Part shown: positions 55,443 to 63,658 of the stretch, piece after piece | How positions within the stretch are numbered: position 1 is the stretch's first letter | Layout: each line of letters opens with the position of its first letter | Origin: Nocardia fusca NBRC 14340 | GTDB taxonomy: Bacteria; Actinomycetota; Actinomycetes; Mycobacteriales; Mycobacteriaceae | DNA length: 64,000 bases | Reading direction: 5' to 3' | Assembly: GCF_001618425.1 (NCBI RefSeq) | Contig: NZ_BDCU01000022.1 | Span: forward strand, 1-64,000 | Notes under the pieces: generated by a model | The model's input: the letters and a program-made list of their open reading frames with translations, nothing else | Databases searched by the model: none | Told to the model about the DNA's origin: nothing | Made by a program: the position numbers and the translations under genes

Positions 55443-55768
55443 CCGAGCTACCTGGCGGCCTCACCAACCGGTCAGAAGAGATCCCCGATAAAACCACATC
55501 CCTTCCCCGATGCGCAGAGGTGAGGTGCCTGCACACCGGGGAAGCTCGACGAAGGGCCCACCGGTTCGAACCAGATCGCGACGAAAGCCTGTGCGCACCG
55601 GATGTCCCTGAAACGCGCTGCGCAGCCCTGTCTATATAAGGGCTATTTCTGGACGGTGAATGCGGATTGATGATCGCTGACCAGCGAGAATTCCCTTCGG
55701 GGTGTCCATTAATGCATCGTTTTACGACACCAGGTCGACCAGCTCAGCAGCGGCCGTTCAGCTGGGGC
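55443..55768. other. Intergenic stretch with two hairpins
   Basis: No gene seen. AGCCCT/AGGGCT at 55624-55644 has the AT-rich loop GTCTATATA. GGTGTC/GACACC is at 55701-55731. Both may end the convergent genes on either side. Confidence 0.45.
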
Positions 55769-56398
55769 TCAGTAGATAGTGAATACGAACGAATACCAGT
55801 CTCCGGAGATACTTTCGAACTGTTGGGTGCCACTCCCCAGTGGCTCGGCGCCAGGTGAGTAGACCCAGCCGGAAACCGTGGAGCCCACATATCCGTCGGC
55901 GTCGTAGAAGTAGACGCGTTCATCGGGCGCGCGGTGAACCAAACTGATTTCGAGCCCGGCGAGACTCAAGTCCTGTCGGGTATGTGGCCTATCCTCGCGC
56001 AGCATCTCGATCGCGACCTTGTCCATCTCCGGGCGTGCGGAATCGAAGCCCGCCGGCTGAAAGACCGAACCGGCGACCAGCCCCGCGAGCACAATCACCG
56101 GCACCACGGCGATCTTCCAGGACCACCGATGCTCCCTGCCGAGCAGATACAACGTCTTGATTGCCCACACCAGCAGGGAAACACCCAGGAGAAGCCCGCC
56201 GGCCAACAGGGCAACAAGCTGGTCGGGCCCGGTCAGATTCTGAACGAACGGAGCCCAGTCGAGGTGGACGCACATCAGAACCGCAACACCGAGAGCTGTC
56301 CCCGCCAAGACCACGGAACCCGGGGCGGTGGCAGTGCCACGTTCGACCTCGGTATGCCCGAGCTGCGCACCTGATGTTTCGATCGGGGGCCTCCTCAC
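55769..56398 (-). CDS. Membrane protein of unknown function
   Basis: 209 residues with three hydrophobic helices (VVLAGTALGVAVLMCVHL; LVALLAGGLLLGVSLLVWAI; IAVVPVIVLAGLVAGSVF) followed by a ~95-residue extracytoplasmic beta-rich domain ending SGDWYSFVFTIY. The GTG start is uncertain. Possibly a signal-sensing or lipid-attached surface protein; no family recognised. Confidence 0.65.
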   Translation of the reverse strand: MRRPPIETSGAQLGHTEVERGTATAPGSVVLAGTALGVAVLMCVHLDWAPFVQNLTGPDQLVALLAGGLLLGVSLLVWAIKTLYLLGREHRWSWKIAVVPVIVLAGLVAGSVFQPAGFDSARPEMDKVAIEMLREDRPHTRQDLSLAGLEISLVHRAPDERVYFYDADGYVGSTVSGWVYSPGAEPLGSGTQQFESISGDWYSFVFTIY

Positions 56399-56610
56399 CT
56401 CTACGACCGTGACCTCACGCCCGATTCGCGTTCGGCGTCTTCAACCGCACTTTACGGCGGGATAAGCCCACTGACCGGACCGCTACAGGGCAGAGCGTTC
56501 GCCCGGCCCCTCACCCCCCGGGTGCTGCTGCGTGCAGCACTCGCTCAACCTCTCACCGACCTGCGCCCGCATCCCGACCTCGACACCACCTGACCACACG
56601 AGCTGGACGT

Positions 56611-56634
56611 GTCTCAAAACCTTGGTAATGAGAC
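56611..56634. repeat. Hix-like serine-recombinase crossover site
   Basis: Half-sites GTCTCAAAACC and GGTAATGAGAC (complementary at 9 of 11) around central TT. The core AAAACC-TT-GGT is that of Hin/Gin/Cin crossover sites. It lies 53 bp before the gene at 56687, between that gene and a divergent one, where inversion would switch a promoter. Confidence 0.5.
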
Positions 56635-56673
56635 GCCCCGCCACGCCCAAACTCAGGCATGTGCTGGTGTCGA

Positions 56674-56679
56674 TACCGT
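56674..56679 (+). promoter_or_regulatory. -10 element, leaderless start
   Basis: TACCGT, seven bases before the ATG at 56687. Confidence 0.45.
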
Positions 56680-56686
56680 CGTCGGC

Positions 56687-57313
56687 ATGAGTGAGGCAGG
56701 TTTCGACGATCTCGAGTTCGCGCGCCAGCAGCTGCATCTCGCTGTTGCAGAGCTCTCCGGTGCCGAGATGACACCCCAAGATCGGATTCAGCTGGGACTC
56801 CTGGCCGCGCAGGTCGCCCTCGGCGATCGCTTATCTGCGCTGCTCCCCGGTGACGTGACCGCCGACGCCTCTCCCACGGAACATCTGTCGGCCGACGATG
56901 GACTGGCGGTCGTCGATGAGTTGGCGCTCGCCGCTGGGAAGGCCTCCGACGATGTGCAGTGGACTCCCGCGCTGTGCGAGCGGATCCTGCGGACCTCGAC
57001 ACCTGCCGGCCATCGACTGGTACAGGCCCTGATCGCCGAAGGTGGCTCTGCTTCTATCGCCCGGCTCACCGAGCTGACCGGCGACACGACGTTGCGGGCG
57101 GCCACGCAGTCTCTCAACATGGCGGCCCGCAGGGAAGGCGTCGCTCACGCACTGCCGGAGAGGCGGGTGGTCCAGGCTCACCGCTACCCGAACCCGCTCA
57201 CCTCCAACGTGACCGCCTACTCACTCCCGCCCGAAACGATCCCATCGTTCACCACCGCGGTGAAGCTTCTCGGCGAGCTGCACCGCCGACTCTATGAGCC
57301 GCCTACCCCATAG
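56687..57313 (+). CDS. Hypothetical helical accessory protein
   Basis: 208 residues, mostly helical, with a central winged-helix-like pattern (RLVQALIAEGGSASIARLTE; LRAATQSLNMAARREGVAHA). Could be a DNA-binding protein of the mobile element. Start from the leaderless -10 box; a longer frame to 56609 would run through the hix-like site. Confidence 0.65.
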   Translation: MSEAGFDDLEFARQQLHLAVAELSGAEMTPQDRIQLGLLAAQVALGDRLSALLPGDVTADASPTEHLSADDGLAVVDELALAAGKASDDVQWTPALCERILRTSTPAGHRLVQALIAEGGSASIARLTELTGDTTLRAATQSLNMAARREGVAHALPERRVVQAHRYPNPLTSNVTAYSLPPETIPSFTTAVKLLGELHRRLYEPPTP

Positions 57314-57336
57314 CCACCCAGACGCGGTGATCTCGT

Positions 57337-57717
57337 TCAGTCCAGGTAGCCGAGCATGCTGAACTGTGCGATCCAGCGCTGGCGTTCCTCTCGGTTCAAC
57401 AGCTTGCGGACCGCGAGCAGCTGGGCTTCGTCTGCGTCCGGGTCTGCGTGCACCGCGAGCTCGCAGGGGTCCGACCCCTCGTCGTCGGTGAAGAACCAGT
57501 GGTCGATCTCTCGCACCGTCAGATACAGCGGTGTCCGGCCGGCGGCGAAATGGAGCCGGTCACCAACACGCGGCAGGGCCAATGCATCGACCAGGAAGTG
57601 AATCGACTCGCCTGTGGGCACTCCCTCATCGTTCTTGGCTGCTATGTAAAGGATGTATCGCACGGGATGGGTTGGTGTAGTGCCGATTTCGGTGTCCGCC
57701 TGCCTGCTGGTCTTCAT
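57337..57717 (-). CDS. Hypothetical accessory protein
   Basis: 126 residues: ILYIAAKNDEGVPTGESIHF, VREIDHWFFTDDEG, then an acidic helix and LLNREERQRWIAQFSMLGYL. Pattern of small plasmid-borne proteins; function unknown. Convergent with the gene at 56687. Confidence 0.65.
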   Translation of the reverse strand: MKTSRQADTEIGTTPTHPVRYILYIAAKNDEGVPTGESIHFLVDALALPRVGDRLHFAAGRTPLYLTVREIDHWFFTDDEGSDPCELAVHADPDADEAQLLAVRKLLNREERQRWIAQFSMLGYLD

Positions 57718-57832
57718 GAGTGCTCATCCTGGCCCCGCCGGGTGTCAGGGCTGGGCGTCTTTGGGTCCTTTGCCGTCTCGTATCCGGGAGATGTACTCCC
57801 GGGAGAAGTCGGCGTCGAGAGCGGCGCGGATG

Positions 57833-57888
57833 GGGGTTCCGGTAGTAATCGCCGAAAATCCAACGAAGTTCGTGTGGTCGCTGGTCAG
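57833..57888 (+). repeat. 56-bp dispersed repeat, copy 2
   Basis: Same orientation as copy 1 at 38998. It shares GGGGTTCCGGTAG, ATCGCCGAAAA, CAACG and CTGGTCAG. 18.8 kb separates the two. Confidence 0.65.
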
Positions 57889-57958
57889 TGGCCATAGAAA
57901 CGGGGCGGCGGGGTAGCGGTACGGAATGAGCCGCGATACCCCGATGGTCTCCGGCGGT

Positions 57959-58438
57959 TCATTCCTGCTCGTCGACGACGGCGCGGGCGCGATCGGTGTC
58001 GTGGAACTTCCCGACGTACTTCTCCTGGTCGGCGATCTTGCGCTTGTACCAGTCCAGGGCGCCCTGTTTGGTCACGCCGAGCGCGTCGCCGATGACGGTC
58101 CAGGAGTCCCCGGCCTCGCGGGCCTCCTGCATCACCGACCAGCGTCGCCCAGTCAGGAACTCGACCAGCCGCCGGTTGGCCTCCAGCGCCTGTGCCGGGG
58201 TGAGGGCAGCGACCGAGTCGATATCGCGCTGCAGGGCTGCACGGCTGGCGTCGGGGTCGTCGAGATTCAGGGTGCCGGCGTCGAGCTGGGCCAGGGTCTC
58301 GCGGAGCAGTCGGAGGTGACCGTAGGTGTTCCACGCCGCGTACAGCGGGCGTTCGTCGCCGTGACGCAGGACTGCGGCGATGTCGGTGCCGACGGGCAGA
58401 TGGCCGCGGGCGTCGGTCTCGAAGTACTGAAATCCCAT
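57959..58438 (-). CDS. Helix-turn-helix protein with self-overlapping operators
   Basis: 159 residues. N-terminal FETDARGHLPVGTDIAAVLR, a central helical region, then an HTH (AGDSWTVIGDALGVTKQGAL) and a charged tail. The HTH type recalls small Streptomyces/Nocardia regulators with a GVTKQAA recognition helix. Palindromes at 58443-58492 abut its ATG, so it probably represses itself. Confidence 0.75.
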   Translation of the reverse strand: MGFQYFETDARGHLPVGTDIAAVLRHGDERPLYAAWNTYGHLRLLRETLAQLDAGTLNLDDPDASRAALQRDIDSVAALTPAQALEANRRLVEFLTGRRWSVMQEAREAGDSWTVIGDALGVTKQGALDWYKRKIADQEKYVGKFHDTDRARAVVDEQE

Positions 58439-58442
58439 ACGA

Positions 58443-58492
58443 CAAGTTTACTTGACATGACCAGTTTTCTTGACGTTTTCGACAAGAAAACT
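58443..58492 (-). promoter_or_regulatory. Operator array over a leaderless promoter
   Basis: CAAGT-TT-ACTTG at 58443-58454 contains, on the minus strand, TAAACT six bases before the ATG (leaderless -10). A perfect 10-bp inverted repeat, AGTTTTCTTG and CAAGAAAACT, is at 58463-58492. The motif GTCAAGNAAACT recurs at 18-bp steps. Confidence 0.65.
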
Positions 58493-58580
58493 TACCGAAC
58501 AACCGTGTGATTCCGGGCGGTTCCCGGCCGCCGATAAACGACCGTTACCGGCGGCCAGAACCGGGAGCCAACCGCCGACG

Positions 58581-58636
58581 CTGACCAGAGAATTCGCCGT
58601 ATCCGTTGATTTTTCGGCGGTTACTACCGAGACCCC
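58581..58636 (-). repeat. 56-bp dispersed repeat, copy 3 (inverted)
   Basis: On the minus strand it matches copy 1 at about 45 of 56 positions, over exactly the same length. It lies about 700 bp beyond copy 2. Confidence 0.7.
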
Positions 58637-58723
58637 GAAACAGGACAGCGGATCAGCGATGAGTCCGGCACTGCCCACCCGTCCTGAACGGTGACACCAC
58701 CGGAAACTCGAGGGAGACTCACC

Positions 58724-59011
58724 ATGCTCATCGTCGCCGGACATCTCATCGTCGATCCGCCCGCCCGTGCCGCCTACCTCGACGGTTGTATCGGGGTGGT
58801 CGATCGGGCCCGCTCGGCACCCGGCTGCCTGGATTTCGCGTTGAGCGCCGATCTCACCGATCCGGCGCGCATCAACGTCTTCGAGCGCTGGACGGACCGG
58901 AAATCGGTGGAAGCGTTCCGCGGCTCGGGGACCGGCGACGAGCAGAATGCGGCGATCCGCAACGCTTCGGTGGTCGAATACGAGATCGGCGAGATCCGTT
59001 CGCTGACCTGA
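58724..59011 (+). CDS. Antibiotic biosynthesis monooxygenase (ABM) family protein
   Basis: 95 residues of the ferredoxin-like ABM fold: MLIVAGHLIVDPPARAAYLD, RSAPGCLDFALSADLTD, then INVFERWTDRKSVEAF. Cofactor-free quinone-forming monooxygenases belong here, but many members are uncharacterised. GGGAG precedes the ATG. Ends eight bases from the convergent NTF2-like gene. Confidence 0.88.
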   Translation: MLIVAGHLIVDPPARAAYLDGCIGVVDRARSAPGCLDFALSADLTDPARINVFERWTDRKSVEAFRGSGTGDEQNAAIRNASVVEYEIGEIRSLT

Positions 59012-59019
59012 CCGCCTGG

Positions 59020-59748
59020 CTAGAACCCGAGGCGCTGCAGTAACGCCGGGATCTTCGACGCCGACATGAGCGCCTTGAACTGCCAGCTGTCGTCGCGCGG
59101 GAGGATTCCGCCGCGCTGGGTGACATCGAAGGCGTCGTAGAGGGTTTCGCCCTCCTCCATCAGCCCTTCGGCGTTGAAGTGGTAGCGGTCGACCGCGGGA
59201 CATTGGATGAAGCGGCCGTTGCCGTAGAGCACGGGGGCGCTGCTGTCGTAGGGGTAGAGGCGCAGGGGGCCGTCCCAGTGACCGCTGCCTATGTAGCGGA
59301 TGACGACCCGCACGCGCCCCTCGGGGGTCACGTCGAGGTAGACCTGGCCGGGCAGTGGGTCGTAGCGCCAATCCGGGATGGCGTCGAAGAAGGCGAAATT
59401 GTATTTCACGAATTCGTCGATCCCGACGATGGTGCGGCCGAAGGTGGTGACATCGGTGTAGCGGACGTCGGGCGCGTAGAGCTCGTGATTGATGCTCATA
59501 TCCCGCACCAGGAAACTCCACCAGTACTTCTTCGCCCACTCCATGAGCCAGGACAGGTCCTGGCCGAGTGCGCGGTAGAGCTCCAGTTTCCGGCCGAATT
59601 CGACGAACCACTCCTGGGTGGTGGCCTGCAGTTCCGGTTCCGGGATGACCCGGATGGGCACCGCGCGGTTCGCGTCGAGGTATTCGGGGGCCGGCCGGGC
59701 GAGGCGGGGACGGCGCAGGGCTTGCTGGAACTGTTCGTCACTGAACAC
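59020..59748 (-). CDS. NTF2/SnoaL-like protein
   Basis: 242 residues with an NTF2-like barrel: YRALGQDLSWLMEWAKKYWW, INHELYAPDVRYTDVTTFGR, VKYNFAFFDAIPDWRYD and DGPLRLYPYD. Such proteins are isomerases, hydratases or accessory proteins of steroid and polyketide metabolism. Divergent from a TetR regulator with an operator between, so it is the likely target. Confidence 0.8.
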   Translation of the reverse strand: MFSDEQFQQALRRPRLARPAPEYLDANRAVPIRVIPEPELQATTQEWFVEFGRKLELYRALGQDLSWLMEWAKKYWWSFLVRDMSINHELYAPDVRYTDVTTFGRTIVGIDEFVKYNFAFFDAIPDWRYDPLPGQVYLDVTPEGRVRVVIRYIGSGHWDGPLRLYPYDSSAPVLYGNGRFIQCPAVDRYHFNAEGLMEEGETLYDAFDVTQRGGILPRDDSWQFKALMSASKIPALLQRLGF

Positions 59749-59799
59749 GGCACGAGCCTTTCGACGAATGCGACCCGGGGTCGCGGTCGAGCTTCAACT

Positions 59800-59815
59800 T
59801 GAATCGTATGATTCA
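59800..59815. promoter_or_regulatory. TetR-type palindrome
   Basis: TGAATC-GTAT-GATTCA, a perfect 6-bp inverted repeat, with a further TTGAATCA half-site at 59818. It lies between the divergent NTF2-like and TetR genes. Confidence 0.65.
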
Positions 59816-59868
59816 TGTTGAATCAAATGATGTCAATCAATCCCGGTAGACCGTTGCGAGGATGAATC

Positions 59869-60486
59869 GTGAACGCACCCAAGCTGTGGCGCGGCCGGAC
59901 GCTGGACGCCAGATCCGCGGAACGTCGCGAGCAACTCGTGGACGTCGGTGTCGAGTTGCTCGGTACCGACGGCTCGGCCGCGGTCACCATGCGGGCGGTG
60001 ACCCGCCTGGCGAATCTGAGCCCCCGCTATTTCTACGAGAGTTTCGCGGACCGCCGGGCCCTGATCGTCGCCGTCTACGACCGCCTGGAAACCGAGCTGC
60101 TCACCCGGTTGAGCACGGTGGACCCCAGTGGGGACCTGCACACCACGGTCCGTGCGGCACTACAGATCTGCGCCGCCTACTTCGAGGAGGACCCGCGCCG
60201 GGCCCGGGTCCTGCTGCGTGAGCCCCTCACCGACGACACTTTGCGCCGCCACAGCGCCGACCGGCTACCCGCGTTCCTGCGCAGCGTGGTGCCGGCACTC
60301 GGCACCGCGGCCGGTGCGCTGATACCGGACAGCGAGGAAGCGCTCGCGGTCGCCGGTACGGCGCTCGGCGGCGCTCTGGTGGCTCTCTACCTCGACTGGA
60401 TCGACGGACGTCTCCCGGTGGAACGCGATCGCCTGGTCGACCACGCCACGGCTGTCGTGCTCGCCCTCGCCGCCATCGGCCGGTAG
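59869..60486 (+). CDS. TetR-family transcriptional regulator
   Basis: 205 residues. HTH: AVTMRAVTRLANLSPRYFYE with the preceding ERREQLVDVGVELLG helix. The C-terminal domain is helical, Ala/Leu-rich (ligand unknown). The GTG start overlaps an out-of-frame ATG. It probably represses itself and the divergent gene through the 59800 palindrome. Confidence 0.9.
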   Translation: MNAPKLWRGRTLDARSAERREQLVDVGVELLGTDGSAAVTMRAVTRLANLSPRYFYESFADRRALIVAVYDRLETELLTRLSTVDPSGDLHTTVRAALQICAAYFEEDPRRARVLLREPLTDDTLRRHSADRLPAFLRSVVPALGTAAGALIPDSEEALAVAGTALGGALVALYLDWIDGRLPVERDRLVDHATAVVLALAAIGR

Positions 60487-60543
60487 CGGGAACCACCTGT
60501 TCCGGTGGGAACCCGGCAGGCCGGACGTGGCCGCCGCGCCTGT

Positions 60544-61008
60544 TCACCAGTCGTGTTCGCGCACGAGCTCCACTTTCGCCTGTGCCAGCAGCCCCGCCTG
60601 CAGTGACTCGCAATGCACCCACCAGTCCGGGTGGGCCGCGGGGTCACGGACGGCGGCGTGCAGGCCCTCGGCATGGGCGACGATCCTGGCCCGCAACGCG
60701 TCCGAGCAGATGATCTCGACCCGCTTCTCGGCCAGCCAGACACTTTCGATCAGCCGCTTCAGATCCTCCGGCACGCCGCCCCGCTCGCGCACATCGAGCT
60801 CCGATTGCAGCCGCTGCGCCGTCTCCAGATAGCCGAGAATCGCGGACTTCAGTTCTTCCCGGTGCGCGAGGCGGTTCTCGGCCAGTAGTTCGAGCTTCGA
60901 CTGCCGCGCCGAACTCCGTTGCACGAGTAGCGTTGCCGAGGCACCGAGCGCGGCACCCAGTAGGGGCATCAGACTTGTGAGCAACGTCGAAACCACACCC
61001 GGCGACAT
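60544..61008 (-). CDS. Membrane-anchored coiled-coil protein
   Basis: 154 residues: one N-terminal membrane helix (LLTSLMPLLGAALGASATLL), then a long Glu/Leu/Arg coiled coil (KLELLAENRLAHREELKSAI) and a C-terminal HPDWWVHCESL region. No family recognised. AAGGA before the ATG at 61008 supports this start; ATG 61026 is possible. Last gene of a minus-strand run. Confidence 0.65.
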   Translation of the reverse strand: MSPGVVSTLLTSLMPLLGAALGASATLLVQRSSARQSKLELLAENRLAHREELKSAILGYLETAQRLQSELDVRERGGVPEDLKRLIESVWLAEKRVEIICSDALRARIVAHAEGLHAAVRDPAAHPDWWVHCESLQAGLLAQAKVELVREHDW

Positions 61009-61058
61009 GGCTTCATCCTTCACCATCGGCAGCCCTGCTGCCGCCGACCCGATACCGC

Positions 61059-61982
61059 TCACGGGCCGACCGCGACGACGTCGTAGGCGGTACCCGGGGT
61101 CGGCGCTGTGCCGAACCGGGCATTGGGCAGGTAGAGGCGCTCACCGAAAGCCGCCACCGTCGTCGGGACATCGAAACGCGGGTCACGCAGGCGGCGCTCG
61201 ACCGTGCCACGGGTGCCCGTGAGGTCGAACCTCACCTCGGCGATCGAGCCGATCCGGTTCTGCACCACAAGTAACCTGCCGTCGCGCCACAGCAGTCCGT
61301 CACCGTAGGGCACCGATTCGGCACCGAGGTCGACCGCCTGCGCCGCACCCGTCGCCGGGTCGACGCGGTAGAGCCGCCCGGTCGCCGACTGCACCACGAT
61401 CAGCCCGGCGCCGCCCGGTGCGCCGACGATCCCGTTGGCGTTGATCGCGTCCGGCGAGAACTCGATATCACCGGTCAGCCGTAGCGTCACCGCCGCCTCG
61501 GGCCGCGGCAACCCACCCGAGGGACCGAGGGGCAGGTGGTACAGCACAGGCGTATGCGAATCGGTGAACCACGCGCCCGCAGCGGTGAGCGCCACATCGT
61601 TGACGAACGGATCGGCCGAGCCGAACCGGTAGCGCGCCAGTACTTCACCCGTCCCGGTATCGATCACGCGAGCGTCACCCCCGGTGCCACCGGCGACGAA
61701 CAGCCGGCCGTGCGGGTCGAGCGCGAGCCCGAGCGCCGGGGTACCCGGTCCTGGACTCAGTACCGCGCCACGACCGGTCCGGAGATCGACCCGGTAGATC
61801 GTGCCGTCTACGCGTGATCCGAGGTAGGCGACCGGCGCCGAGCCGATCGCGATACCTTCCGGCGCGAACCCGGCGGGTAGTCCTATCGTGTCCGGAAAGT
61901 ACTGCGGCTGTGCGCAGCCGGGCACGAGGAGTGCCGCGCCGAGCACCACGAGAGCGATCACGATACCGAGAACCTGCCGCAT
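61059..61982 (-). CDS. SMP-30/gluconolactonase-like beta-propeller lipoprotein
   Basis: 307 residues. Lipoprotein signal with lipobox VPGC (MRQVLGIVIALVVLGAALLV start), then a six-bladed propeller: LGLALDPHGRLFVAGG, FVNDVALTAAGAWFTDSH and DAINANGIVGAPGGAGL. The ND and NG motifs resemble metal sites of SMP-30 lactonases. Surface-exposed. CGGAG before the ATG. Fourteen bp after the NAD(P)-binding gene. Confidence 0.85.
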   Translation of the reverse strand: MRQVLGIVIALVVLGAALLVPGCAQPQYFPDTIGLPAGFAPEGIAIGSAPVAYLGSRVDGTIYRVDLRTGRGAVLSPGPGTPALGLALDPHGRLFVAGGTGGDARVIDTGTGEVLARYRFGSADPFVNDVALTAAGAWFTDSHTPVLYHLPLGPSGGLPRPEAAVTLRLTGDIEFSPDAINANGIVGAPGGAGLIVVQSATGRLYRVDPATGAAQAVDLGAESVPYGDGLLWRDGRLLVVQNRIGSIAEVRFDLTGTRGTVERRLRDPRFDVPTTVAAFGERLYLPNARFGTAPTPGTAYDVVAVGP

Positions 61983-61996
61983 CCCGAATCTCCGCT

Positions 61997-62629
61997 TCAG
62001 TAGCCGACCGTGAAATGCCGTACCCCTCCGGAACACTCGAGTTCGTCGACGATCGCGACGGCGAGATCCTCGGCCGAGATCCGAGAGTTTCCGGCAGCAT
62101 CGACCAGGAGCGTGGTGGTCCCGCGCCGGTATTTTCCCGTGCGCGATGCCGGCTCGAGGACGGCGGGCGGACTCAGATAGACCCAATCGGCCGGATGGGC
62201 GCGGCACGCCTCCAACTGCGCGACACCGGCACCCGCTATCGCCCGGATCGGCTCGGGTACGTATTCGGGGCTGTCCACCACGAGCCGTTCGGGATGCGCC
62301 GGGTTACGCAAGGGCGCCGCACCGCCCACGACAAGGACGCGCGTTCCGTGTGCGGCCGCCGCGTCGAGCACCGCGACGGTGCTCGCGGCCACCGTATGCT
62401 CCTGCCCGGGAACCGGCCGGGTGGCGACCACCACGGCATCCGCACCGGCCGACAACTCGATCATCCGGGAGTGGTCGTGCGCGTCGCCCTGGACCGCGAC
62501 CACCCCGGGCGGCAGGAGGACCGGCCGCGCGTTCCGGAAGACGGCCACCGGTTCGTGTCCGCGGTGGGCGGCTTCGGCGACGACCCGGGATCCGACCATC
62601 CCGGCGGCTCCGACGACAACGATCTTCAT
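61997..62629 (-). CDS. NAD(P)H-binding atypical short-chain reductase
   Basis: 210 residues with an N-terminal Rossmann motif (MKIVVVGAAGMVGSRVVAEA), GDAHDHSRM, and an atypical-SDR body (NmrA/YwnB type; RVLVVGGAAPLRNP). Substrate unknown. ATGA overlap with the exporter gene; AAGGAG eight bases upstream. Confidence 0.88.
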   Translation of the reverse strand: MKIVVVGAAGMVGSRVVAEAAHRGHEPVAVFRNARPVLLPPGVVAVQGDAHDHSRMIELSAGADAVVVATRPVPGQEHTVAASTVAVLDAAAAHGTRVLVVGGAAPLRNPAHPERLVVDSPEYVPEPIRAIAGAGVAQLEACRAHPADWVYLSPPAVLEPASRTGKYRRGTTTLLVDAAGNSRISAEDLAVAIVDELECSGGVRHFTVGY

Positions 62630-63579
62630 CGCGATATCTCCTTCGTGGCGAGGGTGACAGGGTTGCCGCGCCGCCGCGCCGGCGCGGGTAGCTGGCCCGC
62701 GACGATCGCCGCCAGCGAGAGCCCGAATCCCCCGAGCTGGATCGGGCCGAGGGTCTGACCGAGCAGTACGGCACCGAGCACGGCGGCGACGAGCGGCGAG
62801 AGCAGCGTGAGGATCGCCACGGAGTTCACCGGGAGGGTGGTGACTCCGCGGAACCACAGCACGTAGGCGATGAGCCCGCCGAACAGGCCGAGCCAGAGAT
62901 ATCCGAGAGCAGCGGACAGGCCGATCGGCGGCGGCGGGCCTTCGACCAGGACCGTGAGCGGCGCCAGGAACAATCCGCCCGCCGTGAGCTGCCAGCCGGC
63001 GAAAGCGGTCGGACCCACCCCGGCGGGCCGGCCCCAGCGTTTGGTGAGCGTCAGACCCAGGGCCATCGAGGCCGCACCGCCCAGACCGGCGGCGACCCCG
63101 ACGGGGTCGAAGGCCGCGGCCGGCCCGAGCACCACCAGACCGACGCCCGCCAATCCGATCACGCCCCAGGCCATTCGCCATCCTGAAGGACTTTCGTGCA
63201 GTACGGCCACCGCCAGCACCGCGACGACCAGCGGTTGCGCGGCCGCCAGGGTGGCGGCGACGCCGCCGGGCAGCCGTTCGGCCGCAATGAACAGCAGTGG
63301 GAACAGTAGGCCGATATTGAGTACGCCGAGTACCGCGGCTCTGCCCCACCACGCGCCACGCGGCAGGGTCCGGGTGAGAGCGAGCGCGATCAGTCCGGCC
63401 GGTAGTGCGCGCAGCAGGCCCGCGAACAGCGGATGCCCCGGCGGGAGCAGTTCGGTCGTGACGATATAGGTCGTGCCCCAGGCGACCGGCGCGAATGCGG
63501 TGAGCGTGGCCCGGGGCAGATCACTCCCGCGGGGGACCCCGTCCCCCGCGGGGCTCCTCAGTGCAGCTGGACTCTTCAC
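62626..63579 (-). CDS. EamA/DMT-family transporter
   Basis: 317 residues, ten predicted membrane helices in two EamA halves (VAWGTTYIVTTELLPPGHPL; WRMAWGVIGLAGVGLVVLG; LWLGLFGGLIAYVLWFRGV). RhtA-like exporters have this layout. First gene of the operon, 79 bp from a divergent LysR gene that probably controls it. GTG start. Confidence 0.9.
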   Translation of the reverse strand: MKSPAALRSPAGDGVPRGSDLPRATLTAFAPVAWGTTYIVTTELLPPGHPLFAGLLRALPAGLIALALTRTLPRGAWWGRAAVLGVLNIGLLFPLLFIAAERLPGGVAATLAAAQPLVVAVLAVAVLHESPSGWRMAWGVIGLAGVGLVVLGPAAAFDPVGVAAGLGGAASMALGLTLTKRWGRPAGVGPTAFAGWQLTAGGLFLAPLTVLVEGPPPPIGLSAALGYLWLGLFGGLIAYVLWFRGVTTLPVNSVAILTLLSPLVAAVLGAVLLGQTLGPIQLGGFGLSLAAIVAGQLPAPARRRGNPVTLATKEISR

Positions 63580-63658
63580 CCTCGAAGTCTCGCTCCGCGG
63601 CTATTGATGAGTCCAACACATGTTTGTCACTCGAACGATCTCGATACAAGATTGATCC

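Noticed and set aside
57626-57895. 89-residue minus-strand gene starting MATDQRPHEL
   Set aside because: Arg/Pro-rich, overlaps another gene in a different frame and includes repeat copy 2; probably a remnant at best.
58448-59611. 387-residue minus-strand open frame
   Set aside because: Runs antisense to the ABM gene and through the NTF2-like gene in the wrong frame.
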